From Thermoplasmatota archaeon (GTDB lineage Archaea > Thermoplasmatota > E2 > DHVEG-1 > B18-G2): a DNA stretch of 64,000 bases. Where the stretch lies: positions 1-64,000 of the forward strand of contig JAPDJO010000029.1 in assembly GCA_029259115.1 (NCBI GenBank), written 5' to 3'. A program made the translations under genes and the position numbers. Within the stretch, counting starts at the first letter, position 1, and every line of letters starts with the position of its first letter. The notes beneath the pieces are model-generated. The model did not search any database. It saw nothing but the letters and a program-made list of their open reading frames with translations, and was not told the origin of the DNA. Shown piece by piece: positions 19,552 to 30,032 of this stretch.

Positions 19552-20960
19552 AAGGTATATTTCTCCCCTTCTTTAACTATAACGATTTCTCCATCGAGGT
19601 TTTTGAATCCCTCTGGATTTTCAGTGTGTATTGGAAATATCTTCTTTGGTCTAATCTCCTTTATCATGTTAAGTATATCCTCTCCATATGCGTGTCCTGA
19701 GCAGTGGGCATGAACGTATCTCAAATTAAATAACTTTAACCATTCCATCATTCTTTCAAAGGATATCTCCATCTCCTCGTTGAAAGGTTCTGACAAAGAG
19801 TGAACATAGACTCCTTTCTCTGGCTTTAGATCTATTAGGGTATTGAAATACCAGTAGTTCAGAACCACAATATAATCCTCTGGATTTTTAGAAATCTCCT
19901 CAGCCGTTATGATGTTTGGATAGTTCAATCTTGACTTTATATAAGGCTCAGAGATGTAGTCATAGTCAGCATATGTACCGGTTCTCATTTTTGGTTTGAG
20001 TAAGAGGATACCTTCTCCTTTGCTATCCGGAACTTTCAACTTCCCATCTAAATGATATCTCTCAAGGAAGCAGGCATGCTTGAACGATATCACTAAGAAC
20101 TTGTCCAGTTCCCTTGATACCCTGTAGAATGTTCTAAATCTATCAACATCTTTGAAGTTAAAATCTACTACGCATAGACCTCTTGCATTTTTAAGTTCTT
20201 CTTTTGCCTTGACATATACCTTCTCTTCTGACTCTTCTCCTCTTTTTTCATTTATTCTTGTACCTTCCGTTATTATTGCTATAGGTCTCTCCTCTTTCGC
20301 TCTCTCTATAAAATCTCTGGTTAAACCTGGATTTGTCCCATGCATCCTTAAATCTCCGGTGTAGACTATTGGACCTTTTGATGTATAGATTATAAAACCG
20401 TAAGATCCAGGAACACTATGATCAACATGTATGGGCTCTATATCGACAGAGTCTATGGTTATATTATCTCCTGTTCTGAAGAGCTTGAATTTTCTCTTTA
20501 TAGGTTCTTCCCTTTTACCAGGAATAATTGGTCTTCTCTTGAAATCGACGACCTCATTCTCTATGTTTCTTTTACTCTGCTCATTAACGGCATCGAGTAT
20601 ATATTTGCAAGTTTCTCCACAGTAAATTGGTATATCTTTATGAAGAAATGATACGTAATTTGCATGATCCGCATGTGCATGTGATAGAATAACCGCAGAT
20701 ATCTCCGGGTCCTCTGGCTCTCTGCCCATATGAACCAACAGATCCTCTCTATATATCCCTCTTATGTCCGGTATAAGGTTTGTAGCAAGAAAATCACCTA
20801 ACCCATTTGCAGATCTTGGGGGAAGATATTCCTCAAAATATCTAGATCTTCTCGAAAAACTTACACCAAAATCCAAAAAGAATCTAGCATCTCCATCTTC
20901 CAGTAGTATCTTGTTGCCCCCAATCTCTTTAACCCCGCCATAGAAGATTAGATTGACCAT
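19548..20960 (-). CDS. MBL-fold RNase J-like nuclease
   Basis: FYGGVKEIGGNKILLED, LSHAHADHANYVSFL, VYTGDLRMHG, HAHCSGHA. Confidence 0.8.
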   Translation of the reverse strand: MVNLIFYGGVKEIGGNKILLEDGDARFFLDFGVSFSRRSRYFEEYLPPRSANGLGDFLATNLIPDIRGIYREDLLVHMGREPEDPEISAVILSHAHADHANYVSFLHKDIPIYCGETCKYILDAVNEQSKRNIENEVVDFKRRPIIPGKREEPIKRKFKLFRTGDNITIDSVDIEPIHVDHSVPGSYGFIIYTSKGPIVYTGDLRMHGTNPGLTRDFIERAKEERPIAIITEGTRINEKRGEESEEKVYVKAKEELKNARGLCVVDFNFKDVDRFRTFYRVSRELDKFLVISFKHACFLERYHLDGKLKVPDSKGEGILLLKPKMRTGTYADYDYISEPYIKSRLNYPNIITAEEISKNPEDYIVVLNYWYFNTLIDLKPEKGVYVHSLSEPFNEEMEISFERMMEWLKLFNLRYVHAHCSGHAYGEDILNMIKEIRPKKIFPIHTENPEGFKNLDGEIVIVKEGEKYTL

Positions 20961-20961
20961 C

Positions 20962-21330
20962 TTAGATCACTAGTTTGTATCCGCAGTTTGGACAGAATCT
21001 TGGATTACCAGTTATCTCTTTTCCACAGTTCGGGCATCTGTTTGGCGCTCGCCGTCTGGCTTCTTCTAGTTTGATTCTCATGTTGAAGGAATCTGCATCT
21101 CTGTAGCTGTCTATAGCTGATATACAGCCAACCAAGATATAAATTAGCGCGAAGATGAGAGGATGGACGTTTAAAATAAAGCATGTGACGAGATAGAAAA
21201 GCCAAAAGATCATCAAAATCACACCTATACCGATCTTGAGATTCGTAACACCAGCGTACATCTCTCCCAATCCCCACACTAAGAAGCTGTAAATTGCTGC
21301 GAGAAATCTATTCTTCCTAACTTGAGGCAT
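20962..21330 (-). CDS. membrane protein with C-terminal zinc ribbon
   Basis: CPNCGKEITGNPRFCPNCGYKLVI plus TM segments. Confidence 0.75.
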   Translation of the reverse strand: MPQVRKNRFLAAIYSFLVWGLGEMYAGVTNLKIGIGVILMIFWLFYLVTCFILNVHPLIFALIYILVGCISAIDSYRDADSFNMRIKLEEARRRAPNRCPNCGKEITGNPRFCPNCGYKLVI

Positions 21331-21383
21331 GAGGATAGAAATCCTTTGCCAACATTTAAAAATTTCATCCCGATGTTTGAAAG

Positions 21384-21806
21384 GTGCACGAGTGGGCCTT
21401 AGCTGAGGCAGTAGTGGAGAGTGTTCTGGAAGCGGTTAAAAAAGAGAGATTCACTTCTGTGAAGGAAGTTGATATTTCTCTCGGTGAACTCCAAGATATA
21501 GAGATAGAGATTTTTGAGTTCGCTCTAAAAAAATTGATGGAAAAGGAGAATATCTTCAGACATACAAAGATAAATCTAAGGGTGGAGAAAACACTTTTCA
21601 GATGTAGAGCATGTGGAAATGAGTGGAGTTTGAAAGAGACAAAAGATATCGACAAAGACGTAAGAGAAGCTATACACTTTCTTCCTGAGCTCTCCCATTC
21701 CTTTATAAGATGTCCAAAATGCGGAAGCCCAGACTTTGAGGTGGTGAAGGGAAGGGGTGTATCAATAGATTCGATACGCGGTGAGATAGATGGATCCGAG
21801 GACTAG
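21384..21806 (+). CDS. hypA: hydrogenase/urease nickel incorporation protein HypA
   Basis: MHEWALAEAVVESVLEA..., zinc motif CRACG...CPKCG. Confidence 0.88.
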   Translation: MHEWALAEAVVESVLEAVKKERFTSVKEVDISLGELQDIEIEIFEFALKKLMEKENIFRHTKINLRVEKTLFRCRACGNEWSLKETKDIDKDVREAIHFLPELSHSFIRCPKCGSPDFEVVKGRGVSIDSIRGEIDGSED

Positions 21807-22542
21807 TGTTATAGGTAAGAGATTGGAAAAGGTAAAAAGGATAATCGCTGTATCTGGAGGTAAGGGAGGAGTAGGAAAGAGTGTTATCTCTTCTCTCCTT
21901 GCTTTGGCTCTCTCCGAATCAGGAAAAAAAGTTGGTTTGTTAGATTTAGACCTTTCTTCACCATCAGATCATATTATACTGGGAGTGAAAAATTTATATC
22001 CTGAGGAGGAGTATGGGATTATCCCCCCAGAATTCCAAGGAATAAGGTTCATGTCGATAACATTATTTGCAAAAGATGAACCTACTCCTCTGAGGGGAGA
22101 TGACGTATCCAATGCTATAAGGGAATTATTATGTATAACAAGGTGGGAAGACTTGGATTTTTTGATTATAGACATGCCACCTGGCATAGGAGATGAGCTT
22201 TTCGAGGCTATTGAACTGTTAAAAAGATGTGAATTTATTTTAGTAACAATCCCATCAAGAGTAGCATTTGAAACTGTAAAGAAGCTCGCTCTCATCCTCA
22301 GGGAAATAAAATCTCCTATTATAGGTGTGATTGAAAACATGAAGAGAGGAGAAAACGATTTTATTCTTAAAGAGTGTGAAAGGCTTAATCTCGATTATCT
22401 TGGAAGCGTTAGGTTTGATGAAAAGTTGGAGGATGCAATAGGGGATAGCGAGAAAATTAAGGAATCTAAAGTTTTCGAGGATATACTTCGTATATCGAGA
22501 TTTCTTATGGAGGGACAAAGAGATTTATCTTGCTGTACTTGA
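21790..22542 (+). CDS. Mrp/NBP35-type P-loop ATPase
   Basis: VSGGKGGVGKSVISSLLALALSESGKKVGLLDLDLSSPSDHIILG; DMPPGIGDE. Confidence 0.88.
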   Translation: MDPRTSVIGKRLEKVKRIIAVSGGKGGVGKSVISSLLALALSESGKKVGLLDLDLSSPSDHIILGVKNLYPEEEYGIIPPEFQGIRFMSITLFAKDEPTPLRGDDVSNAIRELLCITRWEDLDFLIIDMPPGIGDELFEAIELLKRCEFILVTIPSRVAFETVKKLALILREIKSPIIGVIENMKRGENDFILKECERLNLDYLGSVRFDEKLEDAIGDSEKIKESKVFEDILRISRFLMEGQRDLSCCT

Positions 22543-22912
22543 CGCCTTTCAATGATTGTATCCTATCTGCGAAGCTTTTAATCTCTGAAGCTTTTCCCTC
22601 AACCACTAAAATCTCTAAACAGTTTTTCTCATCTAGGTGAATGTGCATTGTCGATCTTACTTTGGAGTGTTGAGAATGTTGAATGTGTAGCAGTCTATGA
22701 GTAATATCGCTGAAATCGTGATCGTATACTATGGATAGAACGCCAACAATCTTCTTTTCCGGTTGAGAGATTTCTTCCTCTACGAGCGCCTTCCTTATTA
22801 GGTCCCTGATAGCTTCAGATCGGTTTGAGTAACCTTTTTCCTTTATAATCTTATCAAATCTTTTTAGAAGATCGGGTTCCAAAGATACACCAAATCTAAC
22901 TACACTTGGCAT
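22505..22912 (-). CDS. nikR: nickel-responsive regulator NikR
   Basis: RFGVSLEPDLLKRFDKIIKEKGYSNRSEAIRDLIR; H/C metal motifs in ACT-like domain. Confidence 0.92.
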   Translation of the reverse strand: MPSVVRFGVSLEPDLLKRFDKIIKEKGYSNRSEAIRDLIRKALVEEEISQPEKKIVGVLSIVYDHDFSDITHRLLHIQHSQHSKVRSTMHIHLDEKNCLEILVVEGKASEIKSFADRIQSLKGVKYSKINLFVPP

Positions 22913-22955
22913 GGAATAATTGTATAGTTATGATACTCAAAACAGTTTTGGAAGA

Positions 22956-23663
22956 TTAGGTATGAACTTGAAATTCTGCAATGGTATCTCCTGTGGGCTC
23001 GTAGATGAGAGTAATTGTTATGTTCTCATCTAAGGGTTCATGTACAGTTATAGTATCTCCAGCTGTCACATATCCAGTTGCTCCAATATCAGACATTGGA
23101 ATTGGTTCTGTTCCGATCGTATAATGATCTCCATTATTGAAAGATACAACTACATTATCTCTATCTGCTCTGATGAGTATAGATTCCCATGAGAGATTCT
23201 GAGGTGCAGATGTTATAGTTATGTTCTTATCCATTACACTCCAGCTCATCTCTGGAATTTCGTGTCCCTCACGGAATATAACTACATTCACTCCGCATAC
23301 AAAGTGGGGTCTTATTATTCCATAGAATCTTTCCTTTATTATGTCATCATCGCAACGATCAAGAGAGAAATTTTGATTTCTTACTTTCGACCACATGACA
23401 AACCTGATTCTATTTTTACCTTCACTCTTTATAATTCCTATAAGAAGAATCCTCACCCTCACGGCTTTGAATGAATATGAGTCATCGGTTTTATTTAGAT
23501 CCCTTATTGTACCTACCAGGAACATTATTATTTTTAGATAGGATTCGTTATCGTTTTTGTAAAAATCGGTCACAGGATTCTTGGAGGTAGCACCTAGGGG
23601 GATGGAGGATAGTACAATTATTGCTGCCCAGATAGTAGCAAAGAAACGAACCATCTTATTCAT
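22956..23663 (-). CDS. secreted protein, lineage-specific family
   Basis: Signal peptide; similar to 23733..24110 product. Confidence 0.55.
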   Translation of the reverse strand: MNKMVRFFATIWAAIIVLSSIPLGATSKNPVTDFYKNDNESYLKIIMFLVGTIRDLNKTDDSYSFKAVRVRILLIGIIKSEGKNRIRFVMWSKVRNQNFSLDRCDDDIIKERFYGIIRPHFVCGVNVVIFREGHEIPEMSWSVMDKNITITSAPQNLSWESILIRADRDNVVVSFNNGDHYTIGTEPIPMSDIGATGYVTAGDTITVHEPLDENITITLIYEPTGDTIAEFQVHT

Positions 23664-23732
23664 AGAGTAAAATATATAAAATTTGGATATTTATAGTTTT
23701 TGAAAGAGGTTCTAATCTTTCTATAGGTAAAT

Positions 23733-24110
23733 TCAGATTCCTATCGTATCTATCTTCAACTTGTACATCCCAAGCACAAAGTGGTTAGTTAATATCCCTT
23801 TAAACTCTCCCTCTGTGAATAACCATTTTCCATCGATTATAGCGAATTGAAGATTCTTCATGTAAGATCTAGAAATTGTTTTTCCACCGTTAGCCTTTGT
23901 GATTGTTAGTGCAAAACCTCTGACTATGATAAAACGATAAACGCTCGTATTTCCATAACTGACAACATCTTTATCTTTTATCAATGCGAACAGTATATAT
24001 TTAGTCTCTATAGATTGTGTTTCAGCATTTACTGGTAAGCTTGAGATAGTCATAGAGAAAATTATCATTGCCATAAAGGTGCCTAACACAGATGTGCATC
24101 TTCTCTTCAT
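23733..24110 (-). CDS. secreted protein, lineage-specific family
   Basis: Signal peptide; FKGILTNHFVLGMYKLKI resembles FYGIIRPHFVCGVNVVI. Confidence 0.55.
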   Translation of the reverse strand: MKRRCTSVLGTFMAMIIFSMTISSLPVNAETQSIETKYILFALIKDKDVVSYGNTSVYRFIIVRGFALTITKANGGKTISRSYMKNLQFAIIDGKWLFTEGEFKGILTNHFVLGMYKLKIDTIGI

Positions 24111-24214
24111 GAAAATGAATATAGAGGATATTATATAATAAATTTCCTATGATTAATTGTCGTAATCGAATCATTTAAAAAACAGAATGTGATATCAACC
24201 TTACCAAAAGGGAG

Positions 24215-25357
24215 GTGCATGATATGGTATTTGATCCTCAGGACAACATATTCATGCTTGCTGGGCCAGTAAAGATTCATCCAAGAGTATTAAAGGCGAT
24301 GAACACTCCTTCTATAGGTCATCGAAGTCCTGAATTTACAGAGGTAAACAAGGAGTTAAGGGAGTTGACCCAATATCTCTTTCAAACAAAGAATGATGTT
24401 GCTATCCTCTCTGGATCGGGAACCGCAGGCATGGACGCAGCAATGGCTAACCTTTTAGATAAAGGTGAAAAGGCTCTGACCATAAACAATGGTAAGTTTG
24501 GAGAAAGAATGGGACAACTTGCAAAGACATATGGAGAAAACATAGAGCTTAAATATCCTTGGGGATCACCACCTGATCTGGGGGAGATTGAAGAGATACT
24601 TTCTAAAGAGGATATTAAGGTTCTAGCATTCACTCATAATGAAACGAGCACAGGCTTAACAAACCCTCTTCCGGAAATAGCAAAGCTTGCTCACAAGTAT
24701 GGAGCTATCTTGGTTGTAGATGGAATAACAAGTGTTGGGGGTATAGATGTTCCAGTAGATAAGCTTGGAATAGATATATGCATAACAGGTTCCCAGAAAT
24801 GCATAGCGGCGCCAGCCGGTCTTGCCTTACTATCTGTATCAGAAAGAGCATTGGAGGCTATGCATGACAAAAAGACATACTACCTAGACTTGAAGAAGCA
24901 CGTCGAAAAGCTTAGAGATGGGCAAACTCCTTATACGCCAGCAGTGCACCTCCATCTTGCTCTACTAGAGGCTCTTAGGATACTGAAGGAAGAAGGCCTT
25001 GAGAATAGAATAAAGAGAACTGCTAGAATAGCCGAGGCATGCAGAGCTGCCGTAGATGCCCTTAATCTGGAATTGTTGCCGGATAAGAAGTACGCATCTA
25101 ATACTGTTACTGCAATAAAATATCCTGAAGGGATTTCAGATAAGGATATAAGAGGTAGACTTAAGAGTGAATATGGAATAGTGATAGCAGGTTCTCAGGC
25201 TCCACACAAGGGAGAGTTCTTCAGAATAGGTCACATGGGTTTAGTTCAATTCAGAGAATTACTAGCCACCATTGCGTGTCTGGAAGTTGTATTGGCAAAG
25301 GCAGGATGGAAATTCGAGAAGGGCGCAGGGGTTGCTGCTATAGAAGAATACATGTGA
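24215..25357 (+). CDS. class V aminotransferase (serine/alanine-glyoxylate type)
   Basis: LAGPVKIHPRVLKAMNTPSIGHRSPEF...SVGGIDVPVDKLGIDICITGSQKCIAAPAGLA. Confidence 0.9.
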   Translation: MHDMVFDPQDNIFMLAGPVKIHPRVLKAMNTPSIGHRSPEFTEVNKELRELTQYLFQTKNDVAILSGSGTAGMDAAMANLLDKGEKALTINNGKFGERMGQLAKTYGENIELKYPWGSPPDLGEIEEILSKEDIKVLAFTHNETSTGLTNPLPEIAKLAHKYGAILVVDGITSVGGIDVPVDKLGIDICITGSQKCIAAPAGLALLSVSERALEAMHDKKTYYLDLKKHVEKLRDGQTPYTPAVHLHLALLEALRILKEEGLENRIKRTARIAEACRAAVDALNLELLPDKKYASNTVTAIKYPEGISDKDIRGRLKSEYGIVIAGSQAPHKGEFFRIGHMGLVQFRELLATIACLEVVLAKAGWKFEKGAGVAAIEEYM

Positions 25358-25358
25358 T

Positions 25359-26042
25359 CTACGCTACCCTTCTCCTCTTTATAAATAAAATAGCATCCAG
25401 AAACGCTGCAAGTATACCAGTTATATAGATCATATCAAAAACGTTTGCACCACCTATTGATGCGATAATAGGTTTCTTTGAAGAGTATGATAGCAACTCT
25501 GGGAGATGGAGTATATCAGCTCCTATTAAGACACCTATCGTTCCAGATATATATGCGGTTGGCGCAGCCTTTCTATGATCATCTATATACAGTATAGCTG
25601 ACAAAGCACTGGCCATCATAGCTGGAACTAACCATTGCGGAAAAGGAGAGACTATCCCTCTACTGGGATCTGGATATGTTACATAATAAGCAAAGGTAGA
25701 AACTACAATCAATGATAACAGAATCTTTAGAGGAGATATCTTCTTTTTTACAGCCAGATATAGGGATATAATTATAGGTATAACGCCGCCGCCAATGTTT
25801 ATGCATATTATCCAGTTGTTATACGTGAAAAGATATAGGTTCGAGATATCGACGCCATTTACATATATTGGATGTCCAAAGATGAATGATATAACAAGTA
25901 TCGTCAATGCATCAAAAGCAGAGAACCCCATCTCTTTGAAGGCACGCGTGTATATAAGAAGGGCTACATAGATAATGGATGCGAGAAATACTATTGGAAT
26001 GATAAGTCTGAGTAGATAAATCGCAAATCCTATACTCATCAT
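25359..26042 (-). CDS. DUF1614-like membrane protein
   Basis: NIGGGVIPIIISLYLA, AYISGTIGVLIGADILHL, IGGANVFDMIYITGI. Confidence 0.75.
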   Translation of the reverse strand: MMSIGFAIYLLRLIIPIVFLASIIYVALLIYTRAFKEMGFSAFDALTILVISFIFGHPIYVNGVDISNLYLFTYNNWIICINIGGGVIPIIISLYLAVKKKISPLKILLSLIVVSTFAYYVTYPDPSRGIVSPFPQWLVPAMMASALSAILYIDDHRKAAPTAYISGTIGVLIGADILHLPELLSYSSKKPIIASIGGANVFDMIYITGILAAFLDAILFIKRRRVA

Positions 26043-26093
26043 CCTCTAGGATATGGATACCATTTATAAACCTTAGCCACATACATATCGAGC

Positions 26094-28811
26094 ATGGATC
26101 TAAGCAGATATCTCAATCTCAACTTCTTCAGAGAAAATGGATTCGAGAGAAAGAAATGTAAATCATGTGGTAGTTACTTTTGGACTCTAGATAGCAAGAA
26201 GGAACTCTGTGGAGACCAACCATGCGTAGATTTTTCGTTCATAGGAAATCCTGTTACTAAGAGAGGATACTCTTTGAGAGAGATGAGGGAGGAGTTTTTA
26301 TCATTTTTTGAGGATAAAGGTCATACAAGAATACGACCATATCCTGTTGTTGCAAGATGGAGAAAAGATATATATCTAACCATAGCAAGTATAGCTGATT
26401 TTCAACCTCATGTAACCTCTGGACAATCAAAACCCCCAGCCAATCCTCTTGTCATATCTCAACCGAGCATAAGACTGAATGATCTGGAAGAGGTTGGGGT
26501 ATCGGGAAAGCATCTAACCATTTTCGAGATGATGGGACACCATGCGTTTAATAGCAAAGACGAATACATCTATTGGACTGAAGAAACTGTAAGTTACTGT
26601 CACGAATTTTTAACCGAGAGATTGGGCATAGATGAAAAAACCATAACCTATAAAGAATCGATATGGGAGGGCGGCGGCAATGCTGGGCCTTGTCTAGAAG
26701 TGCTGGTTGGTGGGCTAGAAATAGCAACTCTGGTCTTCATGAATATGGCGGAAGATAAAAACGGAGAAGTGGAGATCGAAGGAAGTAGATACTCTGAAAT
26801 GGATATGAAAATAGTCGATACTGGCTATGGTTTAGAAAGATTAACATGGGTATCAAGAGGCACCGACACTATATATGATGTTCTATATCCTGAAATTGTT
26901 GAATACATTAAAAACCAAAGCTCTACAGATGAAAGACATCTGATTTACGCTTTGGCAGATCATACAAAATGTATAGCATTTATGCTAGGTGATGGCATAG
27001 TTCCATCAAATGTTAGAGCAGGATATCTAGCGAGATTGATGATAAGAAGATCTCTCAGATTCATGAGATCTCTGGGAATGAAAGATTCTCTGTATACTTT
27101 GGTTGAGATGCATATAAAAGATTTGAAAAAAGACTTTCCTCAACTCTACAGAGCTAGAAAGAGAATAGAAGAGATTCTTGAGATAGAAGAAGAGAAGTAC
27201 AATGAAACTATCTCGAGAGGAAGCAAACTCGTCGATAGGCTTATAAGGGAGAAAAAGAGGTTGGATGTTAACTCCCTCATACAGCTCTACGATGCTCATG
27301 GCATACATCCAGATATGGTTAGGAAAATAGCGGATGAAAAAGGAGTAAATGTAGAAATACCCAAAAATTTTGATTCAATCATAGCCGAACTCCATTCAAA
27401 GGAAGAGGAAAAGGAAGAGGAAATCATTGAGATTCCAATTGCTAAAGAAACTAGACCTCTCTACTATGAGGATGCTTATCTTAGAAGGTTTAAAGCGAAT
27501 GTAATATGGAGTGGTAAGATAAATGGTAGAAACGCTGTTATCTTGGATAAAACAGCTTTCTATCCAGAGGGTGGAGGACAACCCTCTGATATAGGAAAAC
27601 TTGCAGTTGATGGTAAAGAGGTAGAAGTAGAATACGTTGAGAAAATAGATGGAACCATAGTTCATTACACAAAGGAAGTTGTTGAGGAAGGAAAGGAAGT
27701 GGAGGGGATCATAGATTGGGAGAGGAGATATTCATTAATGAAACATCACACTGCTACGCATGTTATAAATAGTGCTTGTAGAAAAATACTCGGAGACCAC
27801 GTCTGGCAGGCTGGATCTCAGTTAGATGTGAATGAGGCGAGATTCGATTTTTCCCACTATAAGCCTTTGAGTGAAAGAGATATAAAGGAAATAGAAAGGG
27901 TTGCGAATGAGATAGTTAAAGAAGGTATAGATGTTGTAAAGGAGTTTCTCGAGAGGAGTGAAGCCGAGAGAAGATATGGAGTTATTTTGTATCAAGGAGG
28001 AGTTCCAGAGGGTAGAATTATCAGAGTAGTAAGAATACCAGGTGTTGATGTTGAAGCGTGTGGAGGTACACATTTAAACAATACCAGCGAGATAGGAAAG
28101 ATAAAAGTAGTAAGAGGAGAGAGAATCCAAGATGGTGTAAATAGATTGATTTTTGTTGCTGGAAAAGAAAAGGTTGAGGAGTTGGAAAGGAGAGAAAAGG
28201 AAAGGTTGAATAATATTCTCGAGAAGCTCAGAATCAAATTTGACATAAGAAGCGTAGAAAAAGATGTAAGCAAAGTTTTGCAAGAAATAGCGAAGATGTT
28301 CTCTGTCCCTTCAGATAAAATCGAAGATACCATAGACAAATTCTTGAGAGATATACCAAGAGAGAAAAGGATCGAGGCAAAGAATATCATTGACGCGTGT
28401 GACAGGCTGTTTAAAGAGTGGAAAAGATCAAGGAAAGAGAGAAAAAGGATACCAAGAGAGCTCATAGATAAAATATTATCTGATTTCTCTGAAGACTACA
28501 AAGATTACAGGCTGATATTTGTAGATAATACAGAAATCTTAAAGAACTATGATTCTCTAGCTGTAGCGGAGGAACTGGCAAAAAATGATAAAACCATAGT
28601 ATGCATAAGAGATGATAAAGGTCTTGTGTTTTCAGCGTCACAGGATGTTGATATAGATTTAAGGGGAATTGCAAGAGAGATTGGATCTATTCTCGGCGGA
28701 GGCGGTGGAGGAAAAGAGAAACTGGCAAGATGCGGAGGTAATAAACTAGAGAATATCGAAAAAGCAATGAAAGAGGCAAAAATGCTTATAGAATCTCAGC
28801 TTAGCGGATAG
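26094..28811 (+). CDS. alaS: alanyl-tRNA synthetase
   Basis: 905 aa; QPSIRLNDLEEVG, HHTATHVINSACRKILG, CGGTHLNNTSEIG. Confidence 0.96.
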   Translation: MDLSRYLNLNFFRENGFERKKCKSCGSYFWTLDSKKELCGDQPCVDFSFIGNPVTKRGYSLREMREEFLSFFEDKGHTRIRPYPVVARWRKDIYLTIASIADFQPHVTSGQSKPPANPLVISQPSIRLNDLEEVGVSGKHLTIFEMMGHHAFNSKDEYIYWTEETVSYCHEFLTERLGIDEKTITYKESIWEGGGNAGPCLEVLVGGLEIATLVFMNMAEDKNGEVEIEGSRYSEMDMKIVDTGYGLERLTWVSRGTDTIYDVLYPEIVEYIKNQSSTDERHLIYALADHTKCIAFMLGDGIVPSNVRAGYLARLMIRRSLRFMRSLGMKDSLYTLVEMHIKDLKKDFPQLYRARKRIEEILEIEEEKYNETISRGSKLVDRLIREKKRLDVNSLIQLYDAHGIHPDMVRKIADEKGVNVEIPKNFDSIIAELHSKEEEKEEEIIEIPIAKETRPLYYEDAYLRRFKANVIWSGKINGRNAVILDKTAFYPEGGGQPSDIGKLAVDGKEVEVEYVEKIDGTIVHYTKEVVEEGKEVEGIIDWERRYSLMKHHTATHVINSACRKILGDHVWQAGSQLDVNEARFDFSHYKPLSERDIKEIERVANEIVKEGIDVVKEFLERSEAERRYGVILYQGGVPEGRIIRVVRIPGVDVEACGGTHLNNTSEIGKIKVVRGERIQDGVNRLIFVAGKEKVEELERREKERLNNILEKLRIKFDIRSVEKDVSKVLQEIAKMFSVPSDKIEDTIDKFLRDIPREKRIEAKNIIDACDRLFKEWKRSRKERKRIPRELIDKILSDFSEDYKDYRLIFVDNTEILKNYDSLAVAEELAKNDKTIVCIRDDKGLVFSASQDVDIDLRGIAREIGSILGGGGGGKEKLARCGGNKLENIEKAMKEAKMLIESQLSG

Positions 28812-28966
28812 AGAATCTCAGCAAGTATAACTGCTATCATTGTGCCAATAGCTATGGCAACGACGAACCACGGACTTATTTTCAAAGCTGTCTTCTCTTC
28901 TGCATCGAAGTATCTCACTAGACCTGCAGCAGAGTGAAAACCTACACCCTTTCTTCTTTTCGCCAT
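28796..28966 (-). CDS. preprotein translocase Sec61-beta/SecG subunit
   Basis: MAKRRKGVGFHSAAGLVRYFDAEEKTALKISPWFVVAIAIGTMIAVILAEILYPLS. Confidence 0.92.
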   Translation of the reverse strand: MAKRRKGVGFHSAAGLVRYFDAEEKTALKISPWFVVAIAIGTMIAVILAEILYPLS

Positions 28967-29044
28967 ACAGAAAAAGTATAGAAAGCTGTCCATATTTATA
29001 ATTTTCTGAAGATGTGGAAGCGCGATATAAATCCTCTATGATCT

Positions 29045-29734
29045 TCATCTGGCTTTCTTCAATTCATAAATCACAATCCTTTCTAACTCTAAAATGTTCC
29101 TTTCAACGATTTTCTCAAAACGCCAGCCCTTTTCTCTGAATATCCTTTCGGTTTCGTTTATATTGCTCACGGTTGAATATGCTATCAGGATTTTTCCATC
29201 ATCTTTTAGATGATCGTGAGATTCATCAAGGAATCTTTTGAGTATATCTTTCCTGTGGTCACATATCGATAAGTCGAAAGCATCTCTTGGTTTGAGATTT
29301 AGATAAGGAATGTTGAAAATGATAAGGTCAAAAATCTTCTGTCTCTTCAGACAAGAGAAGAGATCAGAACATACAACTTCAATTTCAACATTATGGTTCT
29401 TTGCATTCATTTTTGCGCATTTTGTTGCGTCTCTATTTATATCAACAGCAATAACCCTAGCTCCTTTCTTTGCAGATTTTATTGCAAGAATCCCGCTTCC
29501 GGTTCCCATATCGAGAATCAGTTGATTTTGATATATGTCAATATGATCAAGAGCATCGATCATCAATTCGGATGAGTAGAAAAGTTTGGGATTGAACACG
29601 CTTTCAGAAACAATGTATTTTTCACCTCTGATATCGACTTCATTGTTCTTTTTCAGAAATTTCATCTGGAGAGACCTTATAATAAATCTTAAAATCATCG
29701 CTTGCAGCATTTTTAATATTCCAAACTCCATCAT
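29045..29734 (-). CDS. SAM-dependent methyltransferase (HemK/PrmA-like)
   Basis: LDMGTGSGILAIKSAKKGARVIAVDIN; FNIPYL. Confidence 0.8.
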   Translation of the reverse strand: MMEFGILKMLQAMILRFIIRSLQMKFLKKNNEVDIRGEKYIVSESVFNPKLFYSSELMIDALDHIDIYQNQLILDMGTGSGILAIKSAKKGARVIAVDINRDATKCAKMNAKNHNVEIEVVCSDLFSCLKRQKIFDLIIFNIPYLNLKPRDAFDLSICDHRKDILKRFLDESHDHLKDDGKILIAYSTVSNINETERIFREKGWRFEKIVERNILELERIVIYELKKAR

Positions 29735-30032
29735 ACCTTCTCCACCAGATATGAGTTATTACCATCTTCTATCTACCAAGATGAAACTTCAACATTCATT
29801 CTTTAAAAAACCTTCTCAAGAACTTCTGAGTCGGAAATATTTTCCTGTAGAGTAAAAATTTCTTAAGATCGCAAACAGGAATATTCAAACCAACTCGGAA
29901 AATCGTGTAGTGGGGCTAATTTTTGCTATTGCGTTTATTCTTCCTTACAATCTGGCAGTATGCAACCTGATGGACGGAATCTGAAAATTTGACGTAGCAA
30001 ACTTAATTTACCACAATCCATCTCTCAAATAG

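Noticed and set aside
22913-22950. GTAT-N7-ATAC repeat upstream of nikR as a possible NikR operator
   Set aside because: Too short and AT-rich, and it does not match the spacing of the known GTATGA-N16-TCATAC operator.
29940-30032. CTGATGG...CTGA segment as a possible C/D box sRNA
   Set aside because: Box order and guide spacing do not fit a C-D'-C'-D arrangement.
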